From: Chinchilla lanigera
Lineage: Eukaryota > Chordata > Mammalia > Rodentia > Chinchillidae
Reading direction: 5' to 3'
NCBI RefSeq assembly: GCF_000276665.1
Contig: NW_004955416.1
Span: 7,011,039-7,075,038 of the forward strand
DNA length: 64,000 nucleotides
The position numbers and the translations under genes are program-made. This document shows positions 22,020 to 34,724 of the stretch, one piece after another; position 1 is the first letter of the stretch, and every line of letters starts with the position of its first letter. The notes beneath the pieces are model-generated. The model had not been told where the DNA came from, did no database searches, and worked only from the letters and a program-made list of their open reading frames with translations.

Positions 22020-23525
22020 TTTTTTTCTTTAAATACATAAGGAGGGATATATAACTGCTCTGGTATTTAGATATTATTGGCTATTTAAAAGAAAGATATC
22101 AAATTTTATTTTAAATGTTACTATTAATTTTTCTTTGAATGTTTGTAACGACTACAGTATATCATAACAACACACTCATAAAATGCTAAAAACAAAAAGG
22201 AAGATATCCTCTGGAACTATTTACACTTGCGATGAAAACTTTTAAATTCCTGTTTAAAACATACAAGAGGGTATAGAATGTAAAAACTTCTGTTGGGATT
22301 TAAAAGTGACTGAGGAGTTAAGGGTCTCCTGTCCACAGTGCACGTCCGACTCCTAAGGCACAGCAGGGGTGTGGAGTTGCATCTCCCCTTGATGAGACTA
22401 AATCAAAAAACAAAAACCTTCAGCAACATGCCCTGCCCTCAGGTTCTGGAAACGTCTGCCTGCTCTCTGCCTCGGGCTCCCTCCCTCCCTCCACCCCCCT
22501 GCCCCGCTGGCCTGCCCGCCACCTCCCAGCCCCAGCCAGTCGTGCTCTGGAGTAAATAAACCACCGGGCACAGACCCAGACAATGGGCCTTGGCAAGGAG
22601 TTAATGGGCTGGGCCTCTCGAGTTAGCCGAGTGTGACCAGAGCTGGCAGGGGGCCTGGCCGGGAGCCAGCATCGATTATGACTAGACAGAGCCAGGGCAG
22701 AGTTGGCACAGTCAGGCTCCACAGCTGGCAGATCCAGTCACCCCGGCTGGGAGGGCATGAAGCCTGCCCACGGCACCACGGCCACCCTCTGAGCGCGCTC
22801 CCTCCCGCCATACTATCACTGCCAGTGGGGAGGAGGCACCTGTCAGCCCCCAGACTCTGGGCCTGACTTTCGGTCACTCACAGTGGCTTGTCCCTTGTCG
22901 GGCCTCTTCCTGTCTGTGGCTGCCTGGAGCTGTTCGGGGCCTGTAGGGTCTGTTTGCAGGAATAACAGGTGGAGCAGTCTTCCCCTTAGTCTCCAGACTG
23001 AGGACTGGTCTTCCACTGTTCCTCAAAAACCCTGCTTGGCCACTAGGCCCTGTATCTCCTCAGCAGCGCACTTGAAGAGGGACTTGGGAGGGGCATCGGA
23101 GCCAGTGGAGGGCGCCTCTCTGAGAAGTGGCTCTGGTGGCCAGGATGCTGGGTGTATCTGGAGTTGATGCAGACCCAGCCTCTGCTTGGAAGCTCCTCAG
23201 CACCTCCCCGGCATCAGATTCTGAGGAGACCACTGCTCTCAGTCTTGCGGTGCGGTCCTTGACATCAGGGAGACAGGTCATCTCACTGGGCACATTCTAT
23301 ACACTATGAGGGTCAGCAATCTGTCCCCTCAGAGGTCCAGAACACCCTGCTAAAGAGCGAGAAGATCTAGACACAGAGCAACAGCCAGCCTTTCCTTTCT
23401 GAGTGAAGGCCGCAGGTGAAGGCGGGGTACTCAGGAGAGGTGGCTGCTGGAGCCAGGAGCCCCAGGCCTGGCTATCCTGCTCTTCAGAGCTGCAGAGAGA
23501 GGTACATTTCCTCCCATCAGGCATT
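22020..23525. other. Unique intergenic sequence
   Basis: No gene recognised. The GC-rich part at 22560-22800 is repeat-free and could be a conserved regulatory block, but nothing in it is diagnostic. Confidence 0.4.
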
Positions 23526-23538
23526 TATACCCCATTAT

Positions 23539-24276
23539 CTTTTTTTAAATTTTTATTTTAAAGAAAAAGAAACAAAAAACAAAATACCAAAACAATATGA
23601 TAGGAGGGTAACAATGGTTAATACATTGCATATTATTACCTTTAAATTAGTTAGTTACTCAGAGTACCAGATATCAGCATTTAATTGTCCAAACAATATT
23701 AGCACAGACCTATCTTTTCAATGAACTGAGAGAAATTAGTAATATAACTATTTTAACTATCTCTTGTATATATATATATATATTTTTTTTTCCTTTTGCT
23801 TTTCTCTTCCTTTTTTTCCATTCCCCTAAACCAGTTTCTCTTTCCTTTTGAAATTTTTTCCCATTTTACAATATCTATTGTACATTTTGGATCACATTTA
23901 CTCTTTCAGTTTCTCACACTAGGGAGATAATACAATGTTTATACATTTGTATCTGGTTTATTTCAGTTACGAGTATGGTCTCAAGTTGCATCCATGATCT
24001 ATAAAAGTCTCCAGTTTATCCTTCTTTATGGCCGAGTAATACTCCATTATATAAAAAGACCATATCATTTTTATCCATTCCCAGTTGATGGGCATTTGGG
24101 TTGTTTGCAAGATCTAGCTATTACAAATTATGCTGCTATAAACATGAGTGAACATACATCACTGCGGTACGATGTTTTTAATTCTTCTGTGTAGACACCC
24201 AGAAGGGGAATAGGTAGGTCAAATGGGACTTTCAATCCTAGTTTTCTGAGGAATTTCCACATTGATTTCCACAGTA
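23539..24276 (-). mobile_element. 5'-truncated L1 with target duplication
   Basis: On the minus strand it carries the end of L1 ORF2 (the segments matching AACCCAAATGCCCATCAACT and ATAATGGAGTATTACTCGGC), then 3' UTR and A-rich tail at the low-coordinate end. Flanked by a direct repeat ACCCCATTAT at 23529-23538 and 24277-24286. The reverse transcriptase frame is broken and not functional. Confidence 0.88.
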
Positions 24277-24289
24277 ACCCCATTATTTT

Positions 24290-25090
24290 GAGAGGGGAGT
24301 TGAGGCAGAGAGCAGGAGAGGCTCTGAAACAATCAGAGGAGCTAAATTGCAGATCTTCCCTCAGATCCCTCAACTCAGGGATCTGATCTCTTTCTTTTGT
24401 TCTCAGAGAGAGTTTGACAGTGTATTGACTGATTGCCTGAGGGTAGGCTGAGTTTGAGGGGTAGGGGAAAAGAGTGGCCCCCGAATAACACTGACTCTAA
24501 CAACCCCAGCGCGTCATGATCTCCGTACTACAAAAATCAGCACTGGCAAGTGAGCCCAGGAATGTGAAATGTCCAAACATTTTGAACAGGTGTGGAGGTG
24601 AATTTTCTATCAAAGAAATATTGACACTCAGTGGAGAAATAGAAATACATGCAATTCCTTCTTTTCTCATAATACTTACATTTTTAGTACCCTTGAAGGA
24701 CCTACAAAACTCACTTAGGTCGTTTAGGAACATAAAATGTGCTATGCATAACTTGGCTCATAAAATTGTCGCCTTTGTTATATGCTTTCAGAGATGGGAA
24801 CGGCTGTCTGAAAGTTAAAGATGTGTTGTTAATGGAGCGCCCTCACTTTTAACCAGTATTTTTAAATACCGAAAGACTCCTCAGAGAGTCTGATTTTCCT
24901 TTTCATTTTTTATTTCTGCTCCGGCCTTCATGTGCATGGTCCAGTTTCATCCTTTTGCAGCAGGCTTCCTGCAGGATAACCTCACAGCCCGAGGGTTGGT
25001 GCTCAGAGGGCCCTGACTTGGTTTAATATGCTGTTGTTGCCATCTTCAAATTCTTCATATTTTGTCTAAAGCACAGTGCCCACATATTCT
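24290..25090. other. Unique sequence
   Basis: Nothing recognised with confidence. Confidence 0.4.
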
Positions 25091-25240
25091 TTTTTAGTAA
25101 CTTTTTACTTTTATGAGTGCGTGTGTGCGGTACATAATGATCACACTCGTCGCTGGGAGTTGGTACATGGACATAGCACACCTTCCCCTCCCTTCTCTCC
25201 CACACAGTCACTTTGCCTGGGTCCAGGCTGGTTCTGCTCA
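25090..25240 (-). repeat. L1 3' UTR fragment
   Basis: AACTTTTTACTTTTATGAGT, CGGTACATAATGATCACACT and ACATGGACATAGCACACC resemble a rodent L1 3' end, like 29513-29640. Confidence 0.45.
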
Positions 25241-25404
25241 AAGCGCTGCCTGAGGACTCCCCCAGCCCCACCCTGGCCATGGCAGAGCCTCAACAGCACC
25301 ATCTCTCCGGGATCCCAGATGCCCTTGCCCTTGCATAACTCCCGCCTCCCTTAGCCTTCCCTCACAGGGCACCTCCCCTGTCCTCCCTTGTCCACAAGAG
25401 CTCC

Positions 25405-25643
25405 CCTCTTCCTCCTCCTCCTCTTCCTCTTCCTCCTCTTTCACCTCCTTCTCTTCCACTTCCTCCTCCTGGGGACTGAGCCCAGGGCCTTCACCCTGAG
25501 TTACAGCCCCCATCCCTTTGTAAAATTTTTCATTTTGAGGCGGGGTCTCATTAAGTTGCCCAGGCTGGGCTCAAACTTGCAATCCTCCTGCCTCAGCCTT
25601 CCAGAGTGCTGGGATTACAGCCACGCATTACCACATTTGGCTG
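25405..25643 (-). repeat. (CCT)n tract and B1-ID composite SINE
   Basis: A CTT/CCT-rich tract to about 25470, then GGGGACTGAGCCCAGGGCC (ID), GAGGCGGGGTCTCATTAAGT and the B1 body. Confidence 0.88.
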
Positions 25644-25649
25644 AGCACC

Positions 25650-26640
25650 TGCTTCTCACACCCTGCTTTCCTCTGGCTCTGTTGGCTGTCAGAAAGGGAC
25701 AGCAGAACAGCCCCCCACCAGTGCATTGCAGCTGTGGTGTGAGTAAGGAAGCTTTCTCCTCTCTCTAGTTTCTGTGCCCTCCAGACGCCATACCTCAGTC
25801 AGAGCAGGAAGCCTTAAAGCTGCCACTCCTTCCTGGCAGCTCCCTGTACATCCTGACCCAGTCTGATGGTGTTTTGTAATTTTCCCGTCAGCTTGATGGG
25901 AGAAGTTCAAAGAACTTGGTCTTCCTTTTTGGCTTCCTCTCCAGACATGCAGCTTTCTCTGCGGCTCCCTGCCCTAAATCTCTCAAAGAAACTGGCCTTT
26001 GGCCCCCCTCCCCAGAAAGGTCTGTCCCGGAGGCATCCTGAAAGTGGGTGTGGGGGCTCCTAAAGTGCCAGATAGGCAGGAAGCCACTGAGGCCTCTGTG
26101 GGGTTGGACATCTCAGAGGCTGTGGGAGAGAGAGAGAGCTCCTGGGGCCAGAAGCGCACTGCCCTCTCTGCTTACAGGGACAAAGATGCTGATGGGTTGT
26201 TCACCACTTTCTTCTCAGACACACTTCCCAGTGGCTGGTGACAAACAAGAGTTTGCTGAGGAAGAGCCTCTGTTCCCAGGTTCTCTTCTACACTGGGAAG
26301 AGCCTCTGTTCCCAGGTTCTCAGAAGTGGTCTCAGAACCAAGAGTGAGTAGCAGTCACTCCTGGCCAAGATCTCCGTGCTTTCCAGTTGGGAATTCCCCC
26401 CTCAAGGCATTGCGTGTTGCTCAGCACTGCACTGTCACGTCAGCTCTTCCCACCCCGGAAACCTCGGAGTGCTCTGGGCAGTGTGCTTGCTCAGTACCAC
26501 CTACTCTCAAGCCCTGTGCTCCCCCCTCTAACTATTGAAATGAGCCCACAGGACCTCGGGTAGAGGGGCCTCGTGCTTCCACCTCTGTGGAAAACTCGCC
26601 AGGGCCCAGGAGAAGCAAGAGCCAAGTCTACCCTTTCAAG
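25650..26640. other. Unique sequence with a 36-bp tandem repeat
   Basis: Only recognisable structure is the repeat at 26261-26321. Confidence 0.5.
26261..26321. repeat. 36-bp tandem repeat, 1.7 copies
   Basis: A perfect 25-base direct repeat starting GAAGAGCCTCTGTTCCCAGG at 26261 and 26297. Confidence 0.95.
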
Positions 26641-26649
26641 AGATGGGAC

Positions 26650-26785
26650 CCAAGCTGGAGATGTAGCTCAGTGGCAGAGCATCTGCCGAGCATGTGTGAG
26701 GCCCTGGGTTCAATGGCTAGTACCAAGAGAAAGGAGAGAGAGAGATGGAAAGTGAGTGAGAGACAGACAGAGACAGAGAGAGTCA
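26650..26785 (+). repeat. ID SINE with GA-rich tail
   Basis: GCTGGAGATGTAGCTCAGTG, GTGAGGCCCTGGGTTCAATG, then GAGA repeats. Confidence 0.88.
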
Positions 26786-26789
26786 AGAG

Positions 26790-27620
26790 ATGGGACTAAG
26801 TAGGTTGGACTACAGGCCTGCCAGAAGACCAGGTAAGGAGTGGTCCCAGAGCTGACCAGAACACATTCTGAAAATCTAAACCCCCAAAGTCCACCCTTCT
26901 AGCTGGTTCCAGAGAGGCCGTAAGAGCAGGCCCCGTGGACAAGACTTAGGAAGCCAGGTAGTATCTGTTCAGGCCTGAGAGAGAGGGGGCTCCCCTGGGC
27001 AGCAGGGAGGCAGAGGCCAAATGAGTCAGCAAAATTACTTCTCACCCCCTAAAAGGAAGAGGAAGGAGGCTGGGAATTTCCATCAAGAAAGACTCCAGGA
27101 CGCTGGGTAAAAACTGAAGGGGGGAAAAGATACACAGGGCAGGAAAAAAACAACCATGGAATAAAAGTGATTCACTTTAGGCCTAGTGATAAGAGGAGGG
27201 GAATTGAATAAGAGTGGAATTTTATCTGTCTTAGTCAAGCGCGTGACCCACCACTGCCTGGGACTTTCCCCACAGGACTGGTAGAAATGGGCTTAGAAAA
27301 ATGTGCTGTTTCTGAGGGGAGCTCTAAGTGAAAAAGAGAAAAGAGCAGGAAAAGGGTTAATGACCTTGTGTTTGTGTGACCGAAGGGCTGCTGGAGGAGC
27401 CCAAATCCTGTTTCACAGCTCTATGCTGGGTCTTCAGCTAAGTGTCAGTAGCAAGTGGTAGCTGTTACATGCAGCTAGCTACTTTTGGGGGACGGGGGGA
27501 CTAAGCTAGCTCCTTGCCTCACACACATATCCCATAATAAATGCCGATAGATTATTATTTTTAAAAGGAAACAATTTGAAAAGAAGAACAACTAGAAGAA
27601 TGCATAGGTGAACATTTGAT
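26790..27620. other. Unique sequence
   Basis: Nothing recognised. Confidence 0.4.
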
Positions 27621-27624
27621 TTTT

Positions 27625-27830
27625 AAAAAATTGAACCTAGGGCCTAACATATGCTAGGCAAGTATTCTTCTACCCCTGAGCCAGATTCCCAATCCTTTTA
27701 AGGAAAAAAAATTTTTTTCTAAATTTTGAGACAGGGTCTCACTAAATTGCCAAGCCTGACCTTAAATTTGTAATCCTTCTGCCTCAGCCTCCCAAGAACT
27801 TGGGAGTGTAGGTGTTCACACACCCAGCTA
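27625..27830 (-). repeat. B1-ID composite SINE
   Basis: TTGAACCTAGGGCCTAACAT, GAGACAGGGTCTCACTAAAT, ending CACACACCCAGCT. Confidence 0.87.
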
Positions 27831-27907
27831 TGTAAGAACTTGTATAGGTATAAAAGCAACAGATATCGTAAGACAAACCTTGATTAATTTGGCAATTTTT
27901 TTTAATT

Positions 27908-28062
27908 ACATGCCAGGCATAGTGATGCCTATCTGCAATCAGAGCACCTGGGATGGGAGAGGGGCTGGAGCAGGCGGATCAAGAATCGAAGGCCAGTTTG
28001 AGCTTCATAGTAAGTTCAAGTCAAGCTTGGACTACATAGTAAAACCTTGCATTAAAAAAAGT
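27908..28062 (+). repeat. B1 SINE with internal duplication
   Basis: ATGCCAGGCATAGTGATGCC; GGCCAGTTTGAGCTTCATAG is repeated imperfectly before the tail. Confidence 0.75.
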
Positions 28063-28124
28063 GGCTAATATAAATAAAATTGTAAGATAAATAACAACAT
28101 ATAAAGAACTCTTATAAATCGATA

Positions 28125-28245
28125 ATAGCTGGGCATAATGGCACATGCCTGTAATCTCAGCACTCAGAAGGTTAAGACAGGAGGATCACTACGGGTTCAA
28201 GGCCAACCTGGGCTACATAGTGAGACCCTGTCTCAAAAAAAAGTT
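28125..28245 (+). repeat. B1 SINE
   Basis: AGCTGGGCATAATGGCACAT to GAGACCCTGTCTCAAAAAAA. Confidence 0.9.
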
Positions 28246-28249
28246 GGGA

Positions 28250-29135
28250 GAAGCATCAGCAGCAGTACCTTCTCTTCCCTTTATTTTCCTGCCCGTAGTG
28301 GCTCTGAAGGCAGAGTAATAAGCTAGAAGGAACCTGGGTCCCAGAGTGACTATATCGAAGGTCACATAGTTGAAGCTATGGAATGTGAACTTATACTGAG
28401 CTGAGGCTTTGGTATCTGGGCCTTATCTGTTGTAGTAGTCAGAATTTCTTACATCTTTTGCCCAGAAATTGCCCTTATAGGAATGTTTCCTAAAGAAATA
28501 ATCCAAGATGCAAAGACTGATAGATTCCAAGAACAACGAGCAAAACCTAAATGATTGTAATCACAGTGAACACTGCACAGGGCCCTCAGACACGGGAAGG
28601 GGCAGTGACTGGCCAAGGACAGAGAATAAATTGGGCAATTGCTCAGTAGAACAAATATTAAGAATAATGATGGGAATAAGGAAGACCAGCAGTTGAGAAG
28701 AAAATAGGAAAACTAGACAGCAAGCCCTGCGTTGCCGAGTGTACAAGCTGAACCATTTGCACAAACATTCGGGAACAGAGTGATGATGGATCCTGCCACA
28801 AAAATATTTTGTTAATCGCGATCAGAGGGCAATCAGCACTTTTTCCCCCCTAGGAAATCTTTTGACAAATAACTAAATGCCTAAATTTCCAAGGTTGCTC
28901 TTACCTTTTATATCTAGATTCGCCCAGCCAAGTCCCCGCTAAGGTTATTGTTTTCATAACTATGAGGCTTTTTCTTCTCCTTGTAACTGACGCTTCTCAC
29001 GATTCTGTGTGGCCCCAGCAGTGACGGTAGCATTGGTAGGATAAGTATCACTACCAGAAATTATGTGAAAAGTATATTACACTCATGTATTTCTTATGCT
29101 TTCAAATATGTTGCAATTTTGCATAATTGTAGTCC
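28250..29135. other. Unique sequence
   Basis: Nothing recognised. Confidence 0.4.
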
Positions 29136-29147
29136 TTACTTTGTTTG

Positions 29148-29510
29148 TTTTTTTTTGTTTGAGACAGGATCTCACTGTATAATCTAGGGTGGCCTTGAAG
29201 TCACTGTGTAGTCGAGGCTGGCTTCAAACTCTTGGCGATCCTCCTGCCTCATCCTCCCCAGTTCTGGGATCACAGGTGTATACTTCCATGTCAGCTTGTA
29301 ATCTCTGCTTCTAGCAGCATTTTAAGGACTGGAAAATCTCCTGTACACAAGAGTTGATGTTCAAGGTTCTAACATATATATTTTGTTTGCTTTTGTTTTT
29401 TGACACAGGGTCTCACTATGTAGTTTAGGCTGGCCTCAAACTTGCAGTGATCCTCCTGCCTCTGCCTCCTAGGTGCTGGGTTTACAGTGTATACCACTAC
29501 CTCCAACTAT
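29148..29510 (-). repeat. Two B1 SINEs in tandem orientation
   Basis: GAGACAGGATCTCACTGTAT (29160-29297) and GACACAGGGTCTCACTATGT (29400-29510), both reverse. Confidence 0.87.
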
Positions 29511-29512
29511 TT

Positions 29513-29640
29513 TTTAAAATTTTTATTAGTGCATGTTTATAGTACACAATGATTACATTCATTGTGGGGCACTGGTAAATGTACATAACACATCAAGCTT
29601 CTATCATTTTATTTTTTGAAATGGCAATCACAAATATGGG
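29513..29640 (-). repeat. L1 3' UTR fragment
   Basis: TTTTTATTAGTGCATGTTTA, TAGTACACAATGATTACATT and GTAAATGTACATAACAC. Rodent L1 3'-end type. Confidence 0.45.
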
Positions 29641-29857
29641 CAGAAAATGAAAAGAAAAAAGCAAAACAAAGCAAAACCCTGCTCCTCTGTCATTACTCTG
29701 TCAGTCAGGACCAGCTAAGGTATGCTGCAATAATAAACTAACTCTCAAAGAAATAAAAAATTTATATCTCTCTTATGCTAAATGTCCATTCTAGGTTGGC
29801 AAGGGGCTTAACTCTACATAATCAGGGACCCAGGATGGCAGAGATCATCCTTTTTTC

Positions 29858-29942
29858 CCTCTTCTTCAGTGCTGGTGATGGAACGCAGGGCCCCACTTAT
29901 GATAGCCAAGTGCTCTATCTCTGAGCTACAGCCCTGGCTACA
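29858..29942 (-). repeat. ID SINE
   Basis: GTGCTGGTGATGGAACGCAG, GTGCTCTATCTCTGAGCTAC, AGCCCTGGC. Confidence 0.8.
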
Positions 29943-29949
29943 GTTCCAC

Positions 29950-30983
29950 CATTTGGTAATTGTACTGTTGGAAGAAGAGGCCTCTTTAATTGCTAGACCA
30001 AGAAAAGAGAGAGTATAAAATGGCATATGGGTATTTTCTGCCTCAGCCCAGAAACAACATCATTTCTGCTTGTATTTCATGGCTTACAACTTCCCACGTG
30101 GTTCATCTAGTATGTCGGCTGACAATATTTAGCAAGCACCACTGTCTCTAATTACCACTACTTCTGTCATTCTGCCTGCCATTTTCCCCCCAGCACTGCA
30201 TTCTCCTTACATATGATAATTTTACTTTCTGAGGTTGCACAAGGACAGGAATAACAAATATTGCTGTCATGTCTCCTCCCATGCCCAGTATCCCTTTCTC
30301 ATTGGTCATGGCCCTTTTTTCTGCAAAGAAAAGTATCAGAATCCTTCTCAACATAGGTGGCTGCCAGATTCTCAGCTTTATCACCAGAGGTGAAACTTAT
30401 GCGCCATGCCTGCCTGAGGAACTTCACTGCGCCTAAGACTTGGAATTGGCTTCTTGGTTCTATCTCCATTACTCCACTATTTTCTCCAGGATGGACTTGA
30501 GACCAGCAGGCACTCAATCATTTCTGTTACCTGCACCCTTCATGAACTGTGTCTAATCTGGGGAGTCCAATGTGACAAGCATTTTTGGGTTCTGGTGTTT
30601 TCCCTTCAACTTGTACCACTTTGATCAGGGTAAAAACAATCAAAGGAAAGTTGACTTCCTTAACAGCTATCGTGGGCTACTACCCATAAACTGAAAGAAA
30701 AGGAACCTGTAGGGCTCAAACAGAAACACACAAGTGCCCCTCAACCAAAACTCTGAGATGGAGATTGCTCTTTTTCTTTAAACAGAAAGAAGAAAAAAGT
30801 ACCACTTTCTTTAAGGGTTAAACAAAATAAGATCTCACCAGGAAGATCCCTAATGGTCTGCCTCTCGGCCATTAAAACACTGACCACCATTTTCTGTTTC
30901 TTGCAAGCTTTATCCTGAGCCCCTGGGGTCTTCTGGTAAGAGATACTTTAGAAAATAGAGAAGTTGGGGCAGGCTGCTGGCTT

Positions 30984-31019
<36 letters not shown>

Positions 31020-33665
31020 TCTCTCTTTTTTCTCTCCTCTAAGCCATTTCCCAAAACGTCTTAAAATCGTCATGTTATACAAAGTGAAGATTTGTTCTCT
31101 TTACACCAATAGTCAAGAACTCTCTCTCAGCAGAAGTTTTCACTACTGCTGCTGTTTGGAATTGGCTCCGCAGACGTAAACAGGGTCATCCGGGGCCAAA
31201 GGGGGTGGGTGTTTTGTTTTAGAGCTCTGGGGTTAAGAGTGAAGCATGTGACTTCAGCGCCATCAGAAACAGAGAAGCCTTTGTGTGCAGCCAGCAAGGG
31301 AGTGGCGAGGGAGACACAGGAGGAGCAGAACTACGGACACAGGTTCCGAGGATCTGGGAGGTTCCGCTAGAGGGAGGTTAACTCTTTGTTTCAGACTCAG
31401 GGGCTCTCACGGGAAGAGCTTCTCTGTGGTTCATGGTAGAGCAAAGAACTTTTTTGAAAGGAAGACAATTAAAAAAAAAAAAAACAACCTTACAAAGTGA
31501 CACACCTACTCCGGTAGCCAGAGTGGAGATGAGAGGCAGACAAAGCAATTGGAAGCAAGAAGTGTGTCTAAGAGGAAGCCTTTTGATCAAGTAGCCACAG
31601 TACTTCCCCAGGGCCCTCCAATCCGAAAACCAGAGGTGGGTCCGCTGTCCCCGTGTGCCTCCTCCTGCAGGGCTGGCAGGGAGGAGAGCAGAGCAGCCTC
31701 AACCACATCTCCCCCCATTCTCCTGTTCAGGAGCCAGTGGATGGCGGCTGGCAGGGCGTTGCCAGAAGGAAGCTGGCAGGCTGCCGCTTTGGCCCTGGCT
31801 GCACCCTGAGGCAGCAGCAGCCCATGTGCATCATCCTTCACTGCTGGACCCGGGACCCACAGACAGTTGGTGACCTAGGCTGATGAAAGGCAGGTGGCCC
31901 TCAGTCTGGCCCACCAGCCCCCACTGCTCAAAGCCCACCTGCCCCACGGCAGCGTGCCCTTCTCCCGAGCCCACCTCAGCCCTGAATCAATGTGTTGAAC
32001 CTCATGAAATGAGCAAGCCACATTTCCTGAAAGTCTACAGAATCCGACTTCAAGACTTTCACAGGGAGAGGAAAGGAAATAAGGATCATTTTGCCACTGG
32101 AAGCCTGGTCCCTCGGGAGTGCTTGGGAGGAGTGTGATGGGAACATGGTGGTGGACAGCATACCTGGCTGGACATCAGACACAGCACTCACTGCTCCTCC
32201 CATGGAGATTCCTCACTCCTCCCAGGTCCTGTGTGTTTCTGGGAGAGAACACTGCAGTCATGGCCCCAGAATGGCCATGTGCCTCAGAGTGTCGAGGTAG
32301 GGCCAAGCCCTGTGCTCCGGCAAGGGGCTTCCAGCCTGGATCTCCCAGACTCAGAGGCTAGTGGATTTGCTGTGGTCACTGTTCAGAACATCTCCCAGCC
32401 CAGATAAGGGTGCAGATGCTTTGAGGACACACAATATCAGGGTCTGGGGCCCCAGGGCACTAGGCACTTAGAATGGTGTGTGAGAAGTGATGCTGCCACC
32501 AGACCCTGAACCCTCTCCCCTTCAAAGGAGAAAGCACAGAGCGCAACACTGGGCTCACTCAGGTGAAAAACAAAAAGCTTTTATGAGGGTTGTGCAGAGC
32601 TCCTGGGCCTCCTCTGTGTCAGCTCTGGGGCTCCTACTGCCACAGGCCACATTTTCCTGTATTTTTAGGGTCTGATTGCTGCTCGCCAGCCCATTTAGCA
32701 CGAACCTCAAGGGTCCTTGATCAGAAGCCTCTGAGTTGGTGGAATGGCACCTCAGGTTCACTGCCCCTTTCTCGGCCGGGTAAGATAGAAGGGTTACTAA
32801 GAAAACTGGCCACAAATACCCTGTCCGGGCTGGGGTCGTGGCCTCCAAAAGAACCAGCCCATTGTGTTGGCTTCAGTCTCTGAGTGTGCTGACGGGAAGC
32901 ATGGGTCTCCAAAGTTAGCAATGCAATATGGTAAACACAAGTCTCCAGAGATTACACCATCTGCCTTCCCAGTGTGCCTGGGTGAAAGGCACAGGACACA
33001 GGGGCAACCTTTTGCAGCAAGAAGAAAATCAGGAGCAGAATGAGGAAAGAACTTGCTCAGGGCTCTGGGTATTTGCACTACTCATTCTTCTGCTTATTGC
33101 TTTGCAATAAAACCATCGCCCTTAAACCTGGTTACATTATGGTAGATCAGACATTCAATTCATTGCCTGAAATCCTATGTACAAATTCTTGTGCGTATCA
33201 TGTCCCTTTTCCCAAGGACAGGATCAATGTATTTTTTCAGCAGAGATAAGAGTTCAAGAGCCAAAAGACAAACTGCTGGATAAAATGGTGGGGAAATAGG
33301 CAGCCTGGTCCTACTCCCCAACACACACACACACACAGATGAGAACCCCAAGGGCAGAGAGGGAAATCACTTCCTTGCCCCAGTTCATTCAGGTGGTTAG
33401 TAAGAGTTAGTTTAAAAACCTCATTTTAGTTGAGCAGATTTCCCATTTTTTCATACAACTTGGATTTCTTGCAGGACACAATTTTCAGGACAAGGACTGT
33501 TTCTTTTGATTCCTTGCACTGGGCCTAGGGTAGAACTTCAGACCTGGTAAGGAGCTCAGTCAGTGACACTGACTCATCAGTGGACCTCGTCTTCTCACTC
33601 AAGGGTGGGGTCATTCACATGAGTATGGCAAGGAGCCAGGAGACCTTTGACTAGTCAAAGGGCAA
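29950..33665. other. Unique intergenic sequence, few repeats
   Basis: Longest repeat-poor block downstream of BMF. It holds a (CT)n at about 30988-31028, a short (CA)n at about 33322-33338 and a probable MIR (reverse) at 33345-33415. No exon recognised. Confidence 0.45.
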
Positions 33666-33670
33666 TGGTC

Positions 33671-33896
33671 GGGCTGGGTGCCATGGCACACGCCTGTAAT
33701 CTCAGCTACCCAGGAGGCTGAAGCAGGAAGATCACAAGTTTGAAGTCAGCCTAGGCAGTTGAGTGAGACCCTGTCTCAAAATTTTAAAAATTTAAAACAG
33801 GTTGGGAATGCAGTTCAGTGGGAGACAACTTGCCTAGCATGTGTGAGGCCCTGGGTTCAATTCACAATATCACCAAAAAATAAAATAAAAATAAAA
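33671..33896 (+). repeat. B1-ID composite SINE
   Basis: GGCTGGGTGCCATGGCACAC, GAGACCCTGTCTCAAAATTT, then GGTTGGGAATGCAGTTCAGT and GGCCCTGGGTTCAATTCAC. Confidence 0.92.
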
Positions 33897-33899
33897 GGG

Positions 33900-34575
33900 G
33901 CAGGGGCCAGAAAGATGGAATTGGTTCCAAGATCTCCTGTAAGGCGGTAATCACATGAAATGAAAACTATCCTTGAAAAATCATTTAAAATGCCATGAAA
34001 TTTACTACGCAGACACAACCAAGTCTCAGGAAATCCTAGCCCGGCAACCTCTCCTTTGCAGCCTCAGTTCAACAGTAGAAGAAAGCATTGACTGGCATCT
34101 AGACCACACTGGGCCAAGGAAGCTTCTCTAAGTGTGATCAGGTGCTGGTGTGACATGAGGCCAAGGAGGAGCTGTCATACATTCCCACATCACACTCCTG
34201 CAGGCCGCTACTCCCTGCTCCCAAGGAACACGCACAAGTGCTGCACTGAGCTCCCATGCATCGCTGTCCCCTCCTTCTCACTCCTCTAGTCCTTTTCTCA
34301 GCTAAATGTACACAGCTGACTTCATACACGTTATATAGGTGCTTCAGGAATCACCATCTTAATACCAGTTCTTATCTTGCTGTTACCTTGGGCTGCTGCT
34401 CCTGAGTTCCTGACCCACAGAAACGCTGAGTTCATAAATATCTGTTGTTTTAAGCTGCTAAACTGTATGCAAAATACTAATACAACAGGGTACCTGGAGA
34501 GGCAGCTAAGGAATGATCCTGTAGAGCAAGTTTTCAGATGGGGCAGTGGAATTGTGGTTGCCTTTAAAAAGGCCC
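33900..34575. other. Unique sequence
   Basis: Nothing recognised with confidence. Confidence 0.4.
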
Positions 34576-34579
34576 CTAG

Positions 34580-34722
34580 CAAGCTGGGGATAAGGGCACA
34601 GGCCTAACTCCAGCACTCAAGGCTAAGGCAGGAGATCATGAGTTCAAGGTCAGTTGGGCTATATAAGAAGTTCAAGGCCTGCCTGGACCTTTTAGCGAGA
34701 TCTTGTCTCAAACACACACACA
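34580..34722 (+). repeat. B1 SINE
   Basis: AAGCTGGGGATAAGGGCACA to GAGATCTTGTCTCAAACAC. A short (CA)n links it to the next B1. Confidence 0.8.
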
Positions 34723-34724
34723 CA

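Noticed and set aside
24128..24373. 81-codon minus-strand frame
   Set aside because: It is the tail of the truncated L1 ORF2 running into flanking DNA, not an independent gene.
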